NCBI RefSeq assembly: GCF_051401765.1
Contig: NW_027480423.1
Location: 14,322,001 to 14,386,000 of the forward strand
Origin: Calliopsis andreniformis
Taxonomy: Eukaryota > Arthropoda > Insecta > Hymenoptera > Andrenidae
Direction of reading: 5' to 3'
DNA length: 64,000 nt
A program made the position numbers and the translations under genes. Of this stretch, positions 41,297-53,734 are shown piece by piece (the first letter of the stretch is position 1; each line of letters opens with the position of its first letter). Under the pieces are notes generated by a model. The model had not been told where the DNA came from and ran no database searches. It saw only the letters and a program-made list of their open reading frames with translations.

Positions 41297-43620
41297 GCCT
41301 TAGAAATCAACGCCAGAAGCATAAAATACGATATAAATACAACAGCTGTTCCATCGTATAAAAGGAATAATTGCAAACAGTGTGAAGGTAATGGTCATTT
41401 CTACGTTCCGGGCAACCTAGGCTTCACCCTAATGCGTTGCTACACCAGATCGAATAGTTAGGGCCTTAGAAGTCATCGCCTGAAGCATACAATACAATAA
41501 AAATACAACAGTTTTACCATCGTATAACAGGAATAATTGCAACGATTGTGAAAGGTATGGTCATAACCACGTTCCCGGCAACCTAGGCTTCACTCTAGGG
41601 CGTTGCTCCACCAGATCGAATAGGTAGGGACTTAGAATTCAATGCCAGAAGCATTAAATGCAATATATATATATAACAGCTTTTCCATGTATAAAACGAA
41701 TAATTGCTACCAGTGTGGAATAGTTGGTCATTTCTACGTTCCGGGCAACCTAGGCTTCACCCTAGGGCGTTGTTCCACCAGATGGAATAGTTAGGGCCTA
41801 GGAAGTCAGCGCCAGAAGCATAAAATACGATATAAATACAACAGCTTTTCCATCGTATAAAACGAATAATGGTAACCAGTGTGAAAGTTATGGTCATTTG
41901 TACGTTCCGGGCAACCTAGGCTTCACTCTAGGGCGTTGCTCCACCAGATCGAATAGTTGGGGCCTAAGAAGTCAACGCCAGAAGCATAAAATGCAATCTA
42001 AGTACAACAGTTTTTCCACCGAATAAAATGAATAATTGCATACATTGTGAAAGCAATGGTCATAACTACGTTCCGGGCAGCCTAGGCTTCACTCTAGGGC
42101 GTTGCTCCACCAGATCAAACAGTTAGGGTCTTAGAAGCCCACGCCCGAAGCATTAAATACAAAATAAATAGAACAGTTTTTCCATCGTATAAAACGAATA
42201 ATTGCAACCAGTATGAAAGTTAACGTCATTTCTACTTCCCGGGCAACATAGGCTTCACCCTAGGGCGTTGCTCCAACAGATTGAATAGTTAGGGCCTTAG
42301 AAGTCAACGCCCGAAGCATAAAAGGCAATAAAAATACAACAGTTCTTCCATCGTATAACAGGATTAATTGCAACCAGTTTGAAAGTGATGGCCAATTCTA
42401 CGTTCCGGGCAATCTAGGCTTCACTCTAGGGCGTTGCTCCACCAGATCGAATGGTTAGTGCCTTAGAAGTCAACGCCGGAAGCTTAAATACAATATAAAT
42501 ACAACAGTTATTCCATCGTATAAAACGAATAATTGCAACCAGTACGAAACATATGGTCATTTCTACTTTCCGAACAACCTAGGCTTCACCCTAGGGCGTT
42601 GCACCAACAGATTGAATAGTTAGGGCCTTAGAAGTCAATGCCCGAAGCATAAAATGAAATAAAAATACAATAGCTTTTCCATTGTATAGCAGGAATAATT
42701 GCAACAAGTGTGAAAGTGATGGTCATTTCCACGATCCGGGTAACCCAGGTTTCACTCTAGGGCATTACTCCACCACATCGAATAGCTACGGCCGTAGAAG
42801 TCAACGACTGAAGCATAAAATGCAATAAAAGTACAACAGCTTTTTCATCGTATAACAGGAATAATTGCAGCAAGCGTGAAGGTAATGGCCATTTCTACGT
42901 TCCGGGCACCCTAGGCATCACTCTTGGGCGTTGTTCCACCAAATGGAACAGTGAGGGCCTAAGAAGTCAACGCCAGAAGCATAAAATACGATAAAGATGC
43001 AACAGTTGTTCCATCGTATAACAGGAATAACTGCAAACAGTGTGAAAGTACAGGTCATTTCTACGTTCCTGGCAACCTAGGTTTCACTCTAGGGCGTTGC
43101 TCCACCAAATCGAATAGCTAGGGCCTTAGAAGTCAACGCCAGAAGCATAAAATACAATAAAGATGCAAAAGTTTTTCCATCGTATAACAGGAATAACTGC
43201 AAACAGTATGAAAGCACTTGTCATTTCTACGTACCGGGTAACCTAGGTTTCACCCTAGGGCGTTGTTCCACCAGATCGAATAGTTAGGGCCTAAGAAGTG
43301 AACGCCAGAAGCATAAAATACAATATAAATACAACAGCTTTTCCATTGTATAACAGGAATAATTGCAACCAGTGTGAAAGTGATGGTCATTTCTACGATC
43401 CGGGTAACCCAGGTTTCTCTCTAGGGCATTACTCCACCACATCGAATAGCTACGGCCGTAGAAGTCAACGACTGAAGCATAAAATGCAATAAAAGTACAA
43501 CAGTTTTTTCATCTTATAACAGGAACAATTGCAGCAAGCGTGAAGGTAATGGTCATTTCTACGTTCCGGGCACCCTAGGCATCACTCTTGGGCGTTGTTC
43601 CACCAGATGGAATAGTTAGG
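41297..43620 (+). repeat. 14-monomer (2,324-bp) tandem block, copy 1
   Basis: Seen: 41297-43620 is followed by a copy at +2324, exactly 14 x 166. It starts in 'ttagggccttagaaatcaacgc' after an 'aatag' shared with the sequence at the junction. One base difference between the copies was noticed ('acaacagtttt' at about 41506 versus 'acaatagtttt' at about 43830). The corresponding segment of the first 69-monomer block (29848-32171) is single. Confidence 0.88.
41663..41675. repeat. Short (AT)n tract, copy in the second 69-monomer block
   Basis: Exact counterpart of 30214-30226 at +11449, unchanged in length at 13 bases. A slippage-prone tract that has not changed length supports a recent duplication. 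Confidence 0.85.
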
Positions 43621-45944
43621 GCCTTAGAAATCAACGCCAGAAGCATAAAATACGATATAAATACAACAGCTGTTCCATCGTATAAAAGGAATAATTGCAA
43701 ACAGTGTGAAGGTAATGGTCATTTCTACGTTCCGGGCAACCTAGGCTTCACCCTAATGCGTTGCTACACCAGATCGAATAGTTAGGGCCTTAGAAGTCAT
43801 CGCCTGAAGCATACAATACAATAAAAATACAATAGTTTTACCATCGTATAACAGGAATAATTGCAACGATTGTGAAAGGTATGGTCATAACCACGTTCCC
43901 GGCAACCTAGGCTTCACTCTAGGGCGTTGCTCCACCAGATCGAATAGGTAGGGACTTAGAATTCAATGCCAGAAGCATTAAATGCAATATATATATATAA
44001 CAGCTTTTCCATGTATAAAACGAATAATTGCTACCAGTGTGGAATAGTTGGTCATTTCTACGTTCCGGGCAACCTAGGCTTCACCCTAGGGCGTTGTTCC
44101 ACCAGATGGAATAGTTAGGGCCTAGGAAGTCAGCGCCAGAAGCATAAAATACGATATAAATACAACAGCTTTTCCATCGTATAAAACGAATAATGGTAAC
44201 CAGTGTGAAAGTTATGGTCATTTGTACGTTCCGGGCAACCTAGGCTTCACTCTAGGGCGTTGCTCCACCAGATCGAATAGTTGGGGCCTAAGAAGTCAAC
44301 GCCAGAAGCATAAAATGCAATCTAAGTACAACAGTTTTTCCACCGAATAAAATGAATAATTGCATACATTGTGAAAGCAATGGTCATAACTACGTTCCGG
44401 GCAGCCTAGGCTTCACTCTAGGGCGTTGCTCCACCAGATCAAACAGTTAGGGTCTTAGAAGCCCACGCCCGAAGCATTAAATACAAAATAAATAGAACAG
44501 TTTTTCCATCGTATAAAACGAATAATTGCAACCAGTATGAAAGTTAACGTCATTTCTACTTCCCGGGCAACATAGGCTTCACCCTAGGGCGTTGCTCCAA
44601 CAGATTGAATAGTTAGGGCCTTAGAAGTCAACGCCCGAAGCATAAAAGGCAATAAAAATACAACAGTTCTTCCATCGTATAACAGGATTAATTGCAACCA
44701 GTTTGAAAGTGATGGCCAATTCTACGTTCCGGGCAATCTAGGCTTCACTCTAGGGCGTTGCTCCACCAGATCGAATGGTTAGTGCCTTAGAAGTCAACGC
44801 CGGAAGCTTAAATACAATATAAATACAACAGTTATTCCATCGTATAAAACGAATAATTGCAACCAGTACGAAACATATGGTCATTTCTACTTTCCGAACA
44901 ACCTAGGCTTCACCCTAGGGCGTTGCACCAACAGATTGAATAGTTAGGGCCTTAGAAGTCAATGCCCGAAGCATAAAATGAAATAAAAATACAATAGCTT
45001 TTCCATTGTATAGCAGGAATAATTGCAACAAGTGTGAAAGTGATGGTCATTTCCACGATCCGGGTAACCCAGGTTTCACTCTAGGGCATTACTCCACCAC
45101 ATCGAATAGCTACGGCCGTAGAAGTCAACGACTGAAGCATAAAATGCAATAAAAGTACAACAGCTTTTTCATCGTATAACAGGAATAATTGCAGCAAGCG
45201 TGAAGGTAATGGCCATTTCTACGTTCCGGGCACCCTAGGCATCACTCTTGGGCGTTGTTCCACCAAATGGAACAGTGAGGGCCTAAGAAGTCAACGCCAG
45301 AAGCATAAAATACGATAAAGATGCAACAGTTGTTCCATCGTATAACAGGAATAACTGCAAACAGTGTGAAAGTACAGGTCATTTCTACGTTCCTGGCAAC
45401 CTAGGTTTCACTCTAGGGCGTTGCTCCACCAAATCGAATAGCTAGGGCCTTAGAAGTCAACGCCAGAAGCATAAAATACAATAAAGATGCAAAAGTTTTT
45501 CCATCGTATAACAGGAATAACTGCAAACAGTATGAAAGCACTTGTCATTTCTACGTACCGGGTAACCTAGGTTTCACCCTAGGGCGTTGTTCCACCAGAT
45601 CGAATAGTTAGGGCCTAAGAAGTGAACGCCAGAAGCATAAAATACAATATAAATACAACAGCTTTTCCATTGTATAACAGGAATAATTGCAACCAGTGTG
45701 AAAGTGATGGTCATTTCTACGATCCGGGTAACCCAGGTTTCTCTCTAGGGCATTACTCCACCACATCGAATAGCTACGGCCGTAGAAGTCAACGACTGAA
45801 GCATAAAATGCAATAAAAGTACAACAGTTTTTTCATCTTATAACAGGAACAATTGCAGCAAGCGTGAAGGTAATGGTCATTTCTACGTTCCGGGCACCCT
45901 AGGCATCACTCTTGGGCGTTGTTCCACCAGATGGAATAGTTAGG
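43621..45944 (+). repeat. 14-monomer (2,324-bp) tandem block, copy 2
   Basis: Second copy of 41297-43620. After 45944 the sequence reads 'gcctaagaagccaacgcc', as at 32174 in the first 69-monomer block. The duplication is thus an insertion of 14 whole monomers into an otherwise collinear copy. This is the youngest-looking event that can be ordered relative to the 11.45-kb duplication. Confidence 0.87.
43987..43999. repeat. Short (AT)n tract, copy in the 14-monomer duplicate
   Basis: Counterpart of 41663-41675 at +2324, again 13 bases. It marks the second copy of the 14-monomer block. Confidence 0.85.
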
Positions 45945-46930
45945 GCCTAAGAAGCCAACGCCAGAAGCATAAAATACGATATAAATGCAACAGCTTTTCC
46001 ATCGTAGAAAACGAATAATGGCAACCGGTGTGATAGTTATGGTCATTTCCACGTTCCGAGCAACTTCGGCTTCACTCTAGGGACTTGCTCCACCAGATCG
46101 AATGGTTAGTGCCTTAGATGTCAACGCCACATGCATAAAATACAATAATGGTGCAACAGTTTTTCCATCGTATAACAGGAATAATTGCAACCAGTGTGAA
46201 GGTAACGGTATGTTCTACGTTCCGGGCAACCTAGGCTTCACTCTAGAGCGTTGCTCCACCAGATCGAATAGTTAGGGCCTTAGAAGTCAACGCCCGAAGC
46301 ATAAAATGCAAAATAAATAGAACAGTTGTTCCATTGTATAAAACGAATAACAGCAACCAGTGTGAAAGTACTGGTCATTTCTATGTTCCGGGCAACCTAG
46401 GCTTCACTCTAGGGCATTGCTCCACCAGATCGAATAATTAGGGCCTTAGAAGTCAACGCCCGAAGCATAAAACGCAATAAAGGTGCAACAGTTTTTCCAT
46501 CGTTTAACAGGAATAACTGCAACCAGTTTGAATGTACTGGTCATTTCTACGTTCCGGATAACCTAGGTTTCACTCTAGGGCGTTGCTCTACCAGATCGAA
46601 TAGCTAGGGATTTAGAATTCAACGCCAGAAGGATAAAATACGATATAAGTACAACAGTTATTCCATCGTATAAAATGAATAGTTGCAAACATTGTAAAAG
46701 TAATGGTCATTTCTACGTTCCGGGCAACCTAGGCGTCACTCTAGGGCGTTGCTCCACCACATCTAATAGCTACGGCCTTAGAAGTCAATTCCAGAGGCGT
46801 AAAATACAATATAAATACAACAGCTTTTCCATCGTACAAAATGAATAATAGCAAACAGTGTGAAAGTAATTGTCATTTCTACGTTCCGGGCAACCTAGGC
46901 TTCACTCTAGGTCGTTGCTCCACCATATCG

Positions 46931-49900
46931 AATAGCTAGGGCCTAAGAAGTGAACGCCAGAAGCATAAAATACAATATAAATATAACTGATTTTCCATCG
47001 TTTATATCGAGTAATAGGAACCAGTGTGAAACTTATGGTCATTTCTACGTTCCGGGCAACCTGAGCTTCACTCTAGGGCGTTGCTCCACCACATCAAACA
47101 GTTAGGGCCTTAGAAGTCAACGCCAGAAGCATAAAATACGATATAAATACAACAGCTTTTCCATGGTATAAAAGGAATAATTGCAAACAGTGTGATAGTA
47201 GTGGTCATTTCTACGTTCCGGGTAACCTAGGTTTCACTCTAGGGCGTTGCTCCACCAGATCGAATAGTTACGGCCTAAGAAGTCAACGCCAGAAGCATAA
47301 AATACGATAAAGATGCAGCAGTTTTTCCATCGTATAAAACGAATAATTGCAATCAGTGTGAAAGTTATGGTCATTTCTACTTTCCGAGCATCCTAGGCTT
47401 CACCCTAGGGCGTTGCTCCAACAGATTGAATAGTTAGGGCCTTAGAACTCAACGCCCGAAGCATAAAATACAAAATAAATAGAACGGTTTTACCATTGTA
47501 AAAAACGAATAATTGCTACGAGTGTAAAAGCTATGGTCATTTCTACGTTCTGGGCAACCTAGGCTTCACTCCAGGGCGTTGCTCCACCAGATCGAATAGT
47601 TAGGTCCTTAGAAGTCAACGCCAGAAGCATAAAATACGATATAAATACAACAGCTTTTCCATCGTATAAAAGGAATAATTGCAAACAGTGTGATAGTAGT
47701 GGTCATTTCTACGTTCCGGGTAACCTAGGTTTCACTCTAGGGCGTTGCTCCACCAGATCGAATTGTTACGGCCTAAGAAGTCAACGCCAGAAGCATAAAA
47801 TACGATAAAGATGCAACAGTTTTTCCATCGTATAAAACGAATAATTGCAATCAGTGTGAAAGTTATGGTCATTTCTACATTCCGAGCAACCGAGGTTTCA
47901 CTCTAGGGCGTTGCTCCACCAGATCGAATAGTTAGGTCCTTAGAAATCAACGCCAGAAGCATAAAATACGATATAAATACAACAGCTGTTCCATCGTATA
48001 AAAGGAATAATTGCAAACAGTGTGAAGGTAATGGTCATTTCTACGTTCCGGGCAACCTAGGCTTCACTCTACGGCGTTGTTCCACCAGATCGAATAGTTA
48101 GGGCCTAAGAAGTCAACACCAGAAGAATAAAATACAATAAAAATACAACAGACTTTCCATCCTATAAGAGGAATAATTGCAACCCGTGTGAAAGTGATGG
48201 TCATTTCTACGTTCCAGGCAACCTAGGCTTCACTCTAGGGCGTTGTTCCACAAGATCGAATAGTTAGTGCCTAAGTAGACAACGCCAGAAGCATAAAATA
48301 CAATATAAATAGAACAGTTTTTCCATTGTATAAAGCGAATAATTGCTACCAGTGTGAAAGTTATGGTCATTTCTACGTTCCGCGCAACCTGGGCTTTACT
48401 CTAGGGCGCTGTTCCACCAGATGGAATAGTTAGGGCCTAAGAAGTCAACGCCAGAAGCATAAAATACGATATAAATACAACAGCTGTTCCATCGTATAAA
48501 ACAAGTAATTGCAACCAGTGTGAAAGTTATGGTCATTTCAACGTTCCGGGCTACCTAGGCTTCACCCTAGGCCGTTGTTCCACCAGATCGAATAGTTAGG
48601 GCCTAAGAAGTGAACGCCAGAAGCATAAAATGCAATAAAAATACAACAGTTTTTCCATCGTATAGCAGGAACAATTTGCAACCAGTGTGATAGTAGTGGT
48701 CACTTCTGCGTTCCGGGCAACCCAGGTTTCACTCCAGGGCGTTGCTCCACCAGATCGAATAGTTACGGCCTAAGAAGTCAACGCCAGAAGCATAAAATAC
48801 GATAAAGATGCAACAGTTTTTCCATCGTATAAAACGAATAGTTGCAATCAGTGTGAAAGTTATGGTCATTTCTACATTCCGAGCAACCTAGGTTTCACTC
48901 TAGGGCGCTGCTCCACCAGATCGAATAGTTAGGTCCCTAGAAGTCAACGCCCGAAGCATAAAATACGATATAAATACAACAGCTTTTCCATCGTATAAAA
49001 GGAATAATTGCAAACAGTGTGAAAGTAATGGTCATTTCTACGTTCCGGGCAACCTAGGCTTCACTCTAGGGCGTTGCTCCACCAGATCGAATAGTTAGGG
49101 CCTTAGAAGTCAACGCCCAAAGCTTAAAATACAAAATAAATAAATCAGTTTTTCCATCGTATAAAACGAAAAATTGCTACCAGTGTGAAAGTTATGGTCA
49201 TTTCTACGTTCCGCGCAATCTGGGCTTTACCCTAGGGCGTTGTTCCACCAGATGGAATAGTTAGGGCCTAAGAAGTCAACGCCAGAATCACAAAGAACGA
49301 TATAAATACAACAGCTTTTCCATCGTATAAAACGAATAATTGCATCCAGTGTGGAAGTTATGGTCATTTCTACGTTCTGGGCAACCTAGGCTTCACTCTA
49401 GGGCGGTGCTCCGCCAAATCGAATAGCTAGGGCCTTAGAAGTCAACGCCAGAAGCATAAAATACAATAAAGATGCAAAAGTTTTTCCATCGTATAAAAGG
49501 AATAACTGCAAACAGTATGAAAGTACTGGACATTTCTACGTTCCGGGTAACCTAGGTTTCACTCTAGGGCGTTGCTCCACCAGATCGAATAGTTAGGTCC
49601 TTAGAAATCAACGCCAGAAGCATAAAATACGATATAAATACAACAGCTGTTCCATCGTATAAAAGGAATAATTGCAAACAGTGTGAAGGTAATGGTCATT
49701 TCTACGTTCCGGGCAACCTAGGCTTCACTCTACGGCGTTGTTCCACCAGATCGAATAGTTAGGGCCTAAGAAGTCAACACCAGAAGAATAAAATACAATA
49801 AAAATACAACAGACTTTCCATCCTATAAGAGGAATAATTGCAACCCGCGTGAAAGTGACGGTCATTTCTCCGTTCCAGGCAACCTAGGCTTCACTCTAGG

Positions 49901-50916
49901 GCGTTGTTCCACAAGATCGAATAGTTAGTGCCTAAGTAGACAACGCCAGAAGCATAAAATACAATATAAATAGAACAGTTTTTCCATTGTATAAAGCGAA
50001 TAATTGCTACCAGTGTGAAAGTTATGGTCATTTCTACGTTCCGCGGAACCTGGGCTTTACTCTAGGGCGCTGTTCCACCAGATGGAATAGTTAGGGCCTA
50101 AGAAGTCAACGCCAGAAGCATAAAATACGATATAAATACAACAGCTTTTCCATCGTATAAAACAAGTAATTGCAACCAGTGTGAAAGTTATGGTCATTTC
50201 AACGTTCCGGGCTGCCTAGGCTTCACCCAAGGCCGTTGTTCCACCAGATCGAATAGTTAGGGCCTAAGAAGTGAACGCCAGAAGCATAAAATGCAATAAA
50301 GGTGCAACAGTTTTTCCATCGTTTAACAGGAATAACTGCAACCAGTTTGAATGTACTGGTCATTTCTACGTTCCGGATAACCTAGGTTTCACTCTAGGGC
50401 GTTGCTCTACCAGATCGAATAGCTAGGGATTTAGAATTCAACGCCAGAAGGATAAAATACGATATAAGTACAACAGTTATTCCACCGTATAAAATGAATA
50501 GTTGCAAACATTGTAAAAGTAATGGTCATTTCTACGTTCCGGGCAACCTAGGCGTCACTCTAGGGCGTTGCTCCACCACATCTAATAGCTACGGCCTTAG
50601 AAGTCAATTCCAGAGGCGTAAAATACAATATAAATACAACAGCTTTTCCATCGTACAAAATGAATAATAGCAAACAGTGTGAAAGTAATTGTCATTTCTA
50701 CGTTCCGGGCAACCTAGGCTTCACTCTAGGTCGTTGCTCCACCAGATCGAATAGTTAGGTCCTTAGAAGTCAACGCCAGAAGCATAAAATACGATATAAA
50801 TACAACAGCTGTTCCATCGTATAGCAGGAATAATTTGCAACCAGTGTGATAGTAGTGGTCATTTCTATGTTCCGGGCAACCCAGGCTTCACTCCAGGGCG
50901 TTGCTCCACCAGATCG
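46931..50916 (+). repeat. 24-monomer (3,986-bp) higher-order unit, copy 1
   Basis: Seen: starts at 'aatagctagggcctaag' (46931), which recurs at 50917. Its first 14 monomers (46931-49252) recur at 50917-53238 with roughly ten base differences noticed. The rest is composite: 49.05-49.57 kb resembles 1.76-2.29 kb; 49.57-50.29 repeats 47.92-48.63 at +1661 bp (10 monomers); 50.29-50.73 repeats 46.47-46.91 at +3819 bp (23 monomers). Monomer indels of 1 bp explain the 2-bp excess over 24 x 166. Confidence 0.82.
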
Positions 50917-53238
50917 AATAGCTAGGGCCTAAGAAGTGAACGCCAGAAGCATAAAATACAATATAAATATAACTGATTTTCCATAGTTTATATCGAGTAA
51001 TAGGAACCAGTGTGAAACTTATGGTCATTTCTACGTTCCGGGCAACCTGAGCTTCACTCTAGGGCGTTGCTCCACCACATCAAACAGTTAGGGCCTTAGA
51101 AGTCAACGCCAGAAGCATAAAATACGATATAAATACAACAGCTTTTCCATCGTATAAAAGGAATAATTGCAAACAGTGTGATAGTAGTGGTCATTTCTAC
51201 GTTCCGGGTAACCTAGGTTTCACTCTAGGGCGTTGCTCCACCAGATCGAATAGTTACGGCCTAAGAAGTCAACGCCAGAAGCATAAAATACGATAAAGAT
51301 GCAACAGTTTTTCCATCGTATAAAACGAATAATTGCAATCAGTGTGAAAGTTATGGTCATTTCTACTTTCCGAGCATCCTAGGCTTCACCCTAGGGCGTT
51401 GCTCCAACAGATTGAATAGTTAGGGCCTTAGAACTCAACGCCCGAAGCATAAAATACAAAATAAATAGAACGGTTTTACCATTGTATAAAACGAATAATT
51501 GCTACGAGTGTAAAAGCTATGGTCATTTCTACGTTCTGGGCAACCTAGGCTTCACTCCAGGGCGTTGCTCCACCAGATCGAATAGTTAGGTCCTTAGAAG
51601 TCAACGCCAGAAGCATAAAATACGATATAAATACAACAGCTTTTCCATCGTATAAAAGGAATAATTGCAAACAGTGTGATAGTAGTGGTCATTTCTACGT
51701 TCCGGGTAACCTAGGTTTCACTCTAGGGCGTTGCTCCACCAGATCGAATTGTTACGGCCTAAGAAGTCAACGCCAGAAGCATAAAATACGATAAAGATGC
51801 AACAGTTTTTCCATCGTATAAAACGAATAATTGCAATCAGTGTGAAAGTTATGGTCATTTCTACATTCCGAGCAACCGAGGCTTCACTCTAGGGTGTTGC
51901 TCCACCAGATCGAATAGTTAGGTCCTTAGAAATCAACGCCAGAAGCATAAAATACGATATAAATACAACAGCTGTTCCATCGTATAAAAGGAATAATTGC
52001 AAACAGTGTGAAGGTAATGGTCATTTCTACGTTCCGGGCAACCTAGGCTTCACTCTACGGCGTTGTTCCACCAGATCGAATAGTTAGGGCCTAAGAAGTC
52101 AACACCAGAAGAATAAAATACAATAAAAATACAACAGACTTTCCATCCTATAAGAGGAATAATTGCAAACAGTGTGAAAGTGATGGTCATTTCTACGTTC
52201 CAGGCAACCTAGGCTTCACTCTAGGGCGTTGTTCCACAAGTTCGAATAGTTAGTGCCTAAGTAGACAACGCCAGAAGCATAAAATACAATATAAATAGAA
52301 CAGTTTTTCCATTGTATAAAGCGAATAATTGCTACCAGTGTGAAAGTTATGGTCATTTCTACGTTCCGCGCAACCTGGGCTTTACTCTAGGGCGCTGTTC
52401 CACCAGATGGAATAGTTAGGGCCTAAGAAGTCAACGCCAGAAGCATAAAATACGATATAATTACAACAGCTGTTCCATCGTATAAAACAAGTAATTGCAA
52501 CCAGTGTGAAAGTTATGGTCATTTCAACGTTCCGGGCTACCTAGGCTTCACCCTAGGCCGTTGTTCCACCAGATCGAATAGTTAGGGCCTAAGAAGTGAA
52601 CGCCAGAAGCATAAAATGCAATAAAAATACAACAGTTTTTCCATCGTATAGCAGGAACAATTTGCAACCAGTGTGATAGTAGTGGTCATTTCTGCGTTCC
52701 GGGCAACCCAGGTTTCACTCCAGGGCGTTGCTCCACCAGATCGAATAGTTACGGCCTAAGAAGTCAACGCCAGAAGCATAAAATACGATAAAGATGCAAC
52801 AGTTTTTCCATCGTATAAAACGAATAGTTGCAATCAGTGTGAAAGTTATGGTCATTTCTACATTCCGAGCAACCTAGGTTTCACTCTAGGGCGCTGCTCC
52901 ACCAGATCGAATAGTTAGGTCCCTAGAAGTCAACGCCCGAAGCATAAAATACGATATAAATACAACAGCTTTTCCATCGTATAAAAGGAATAATTGCAAA
53001 CAGTGTGAAAGTAATGGTCATTTCTACGTTCCGGGCAACCTAGGCTTCACTCTAGGGCGTTGCTCCACCAGATCGAATAGTTAGGGCCTTAGAAGTCAAC
53101 GCCCAAAGCTTAAAATACAAAATAAATAAATCAGTTTTTCCATCGTATAAAACGAAAAATTGCTACCAGTGTGAAAGTTATGGTCATTTCTACGTTCCGC
53201 GCAATCTGGGCTTTACCCTAGGGCGTTGTTCCACCAGA
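50917..53238 (+). repeat. Partial second copy of the 24-monomer unit (14 monomers)
   Basis: Matches 46931-49252 and then departs. At 53239 it reads 'gatcgaatagttaggtccc', where copy 1 reads 'gatggaatagttagggcc'. Differences noticed include 'ccatagttta' versus 'ccatcgttta' (50992 and 47006), 'ccatcgtata' versus 'ccatggtata' (51148 and 47162) and 'aaacagtgtg' versus 'aacccgtgtg' (52166 and 48180). It is more diverged than the 4.6-kb and 11.4-kb pairs, so probably an older event. Confidence 0.8.
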
Positions 53239-53734
53239 TCGAATAGTTAGGTCCCTAGAAGTCAACGCCCGAGGCATAAAATACGATATAAATACAACAG
53301 CTTTTCCATCGTATAAAAGGAATAATTGCAAACAGTGTGAAAGTAATGGTCATTTCTACGTTCCGGGCAACCTAGGCTTCACTCTAGGGCGTTGTTCCAC
53401 CAGATCGAATAGTTAGGGCCTTAGAAGTCAACGCCCGAAGCATAAAATGCAAAATAAATAGAACAGTTGTTCCATTGTATAAAACGAATAACTGCAACCA
53501 GTGTGCAAGTACTGGTCATTTCTATGTTCCGGGCAACCTAGGCTTCACACTAGGGCATTGCTCCACCAGATCCAATAGTTAGGGCCTTAGAAGTCAACGC
53601 CCGAAGCATAAAACGCAATAAAGGTGCAACAGTTTTTCCATTGTGTAACAGGAATAATTGCAAACAGTGTGAAAGTAATGGTCATTTCTACGTTCCGGGT
53701 AACCTAGGCGTCACTCTAGGGCGTTACTCCACCA
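53239..53734 (+). repeat. Three-monomer linker before the variable-length units
   Basis: The first monomer repeats the type at 48.92-49.08 kb. The next two ('gttgttccattg', 'ccaatagttagggcc', 'cattgtgtaacagg') match 61386-61704 at +7970. With the following sequence they define a 48-monomer superunit running from about 53350 to about 61319. No gene or other element is seen. Confidence 0.7.

Larger units (their letters stand above)
33265..46900 (+). repeat. 69-monomer block, copy 2, with an internal 14-monomer duplication
   Basis: Second copy of 21816-33127. It follows copy 1 at +11449 up to about 43620 and at +13773 from 43621 to 46900. The extra 2,324 bp is a private tandem duplication inside this copy. 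It also lacks the single-monomer duplication that ends copy 1: at 46901 it reads 'ttcactctaggtcg', where copy 1 reads 'gtcactctagggcg'. These private differences order the events: large duplication first, small ones after, or lost from one copy. Confidence 0.88.
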
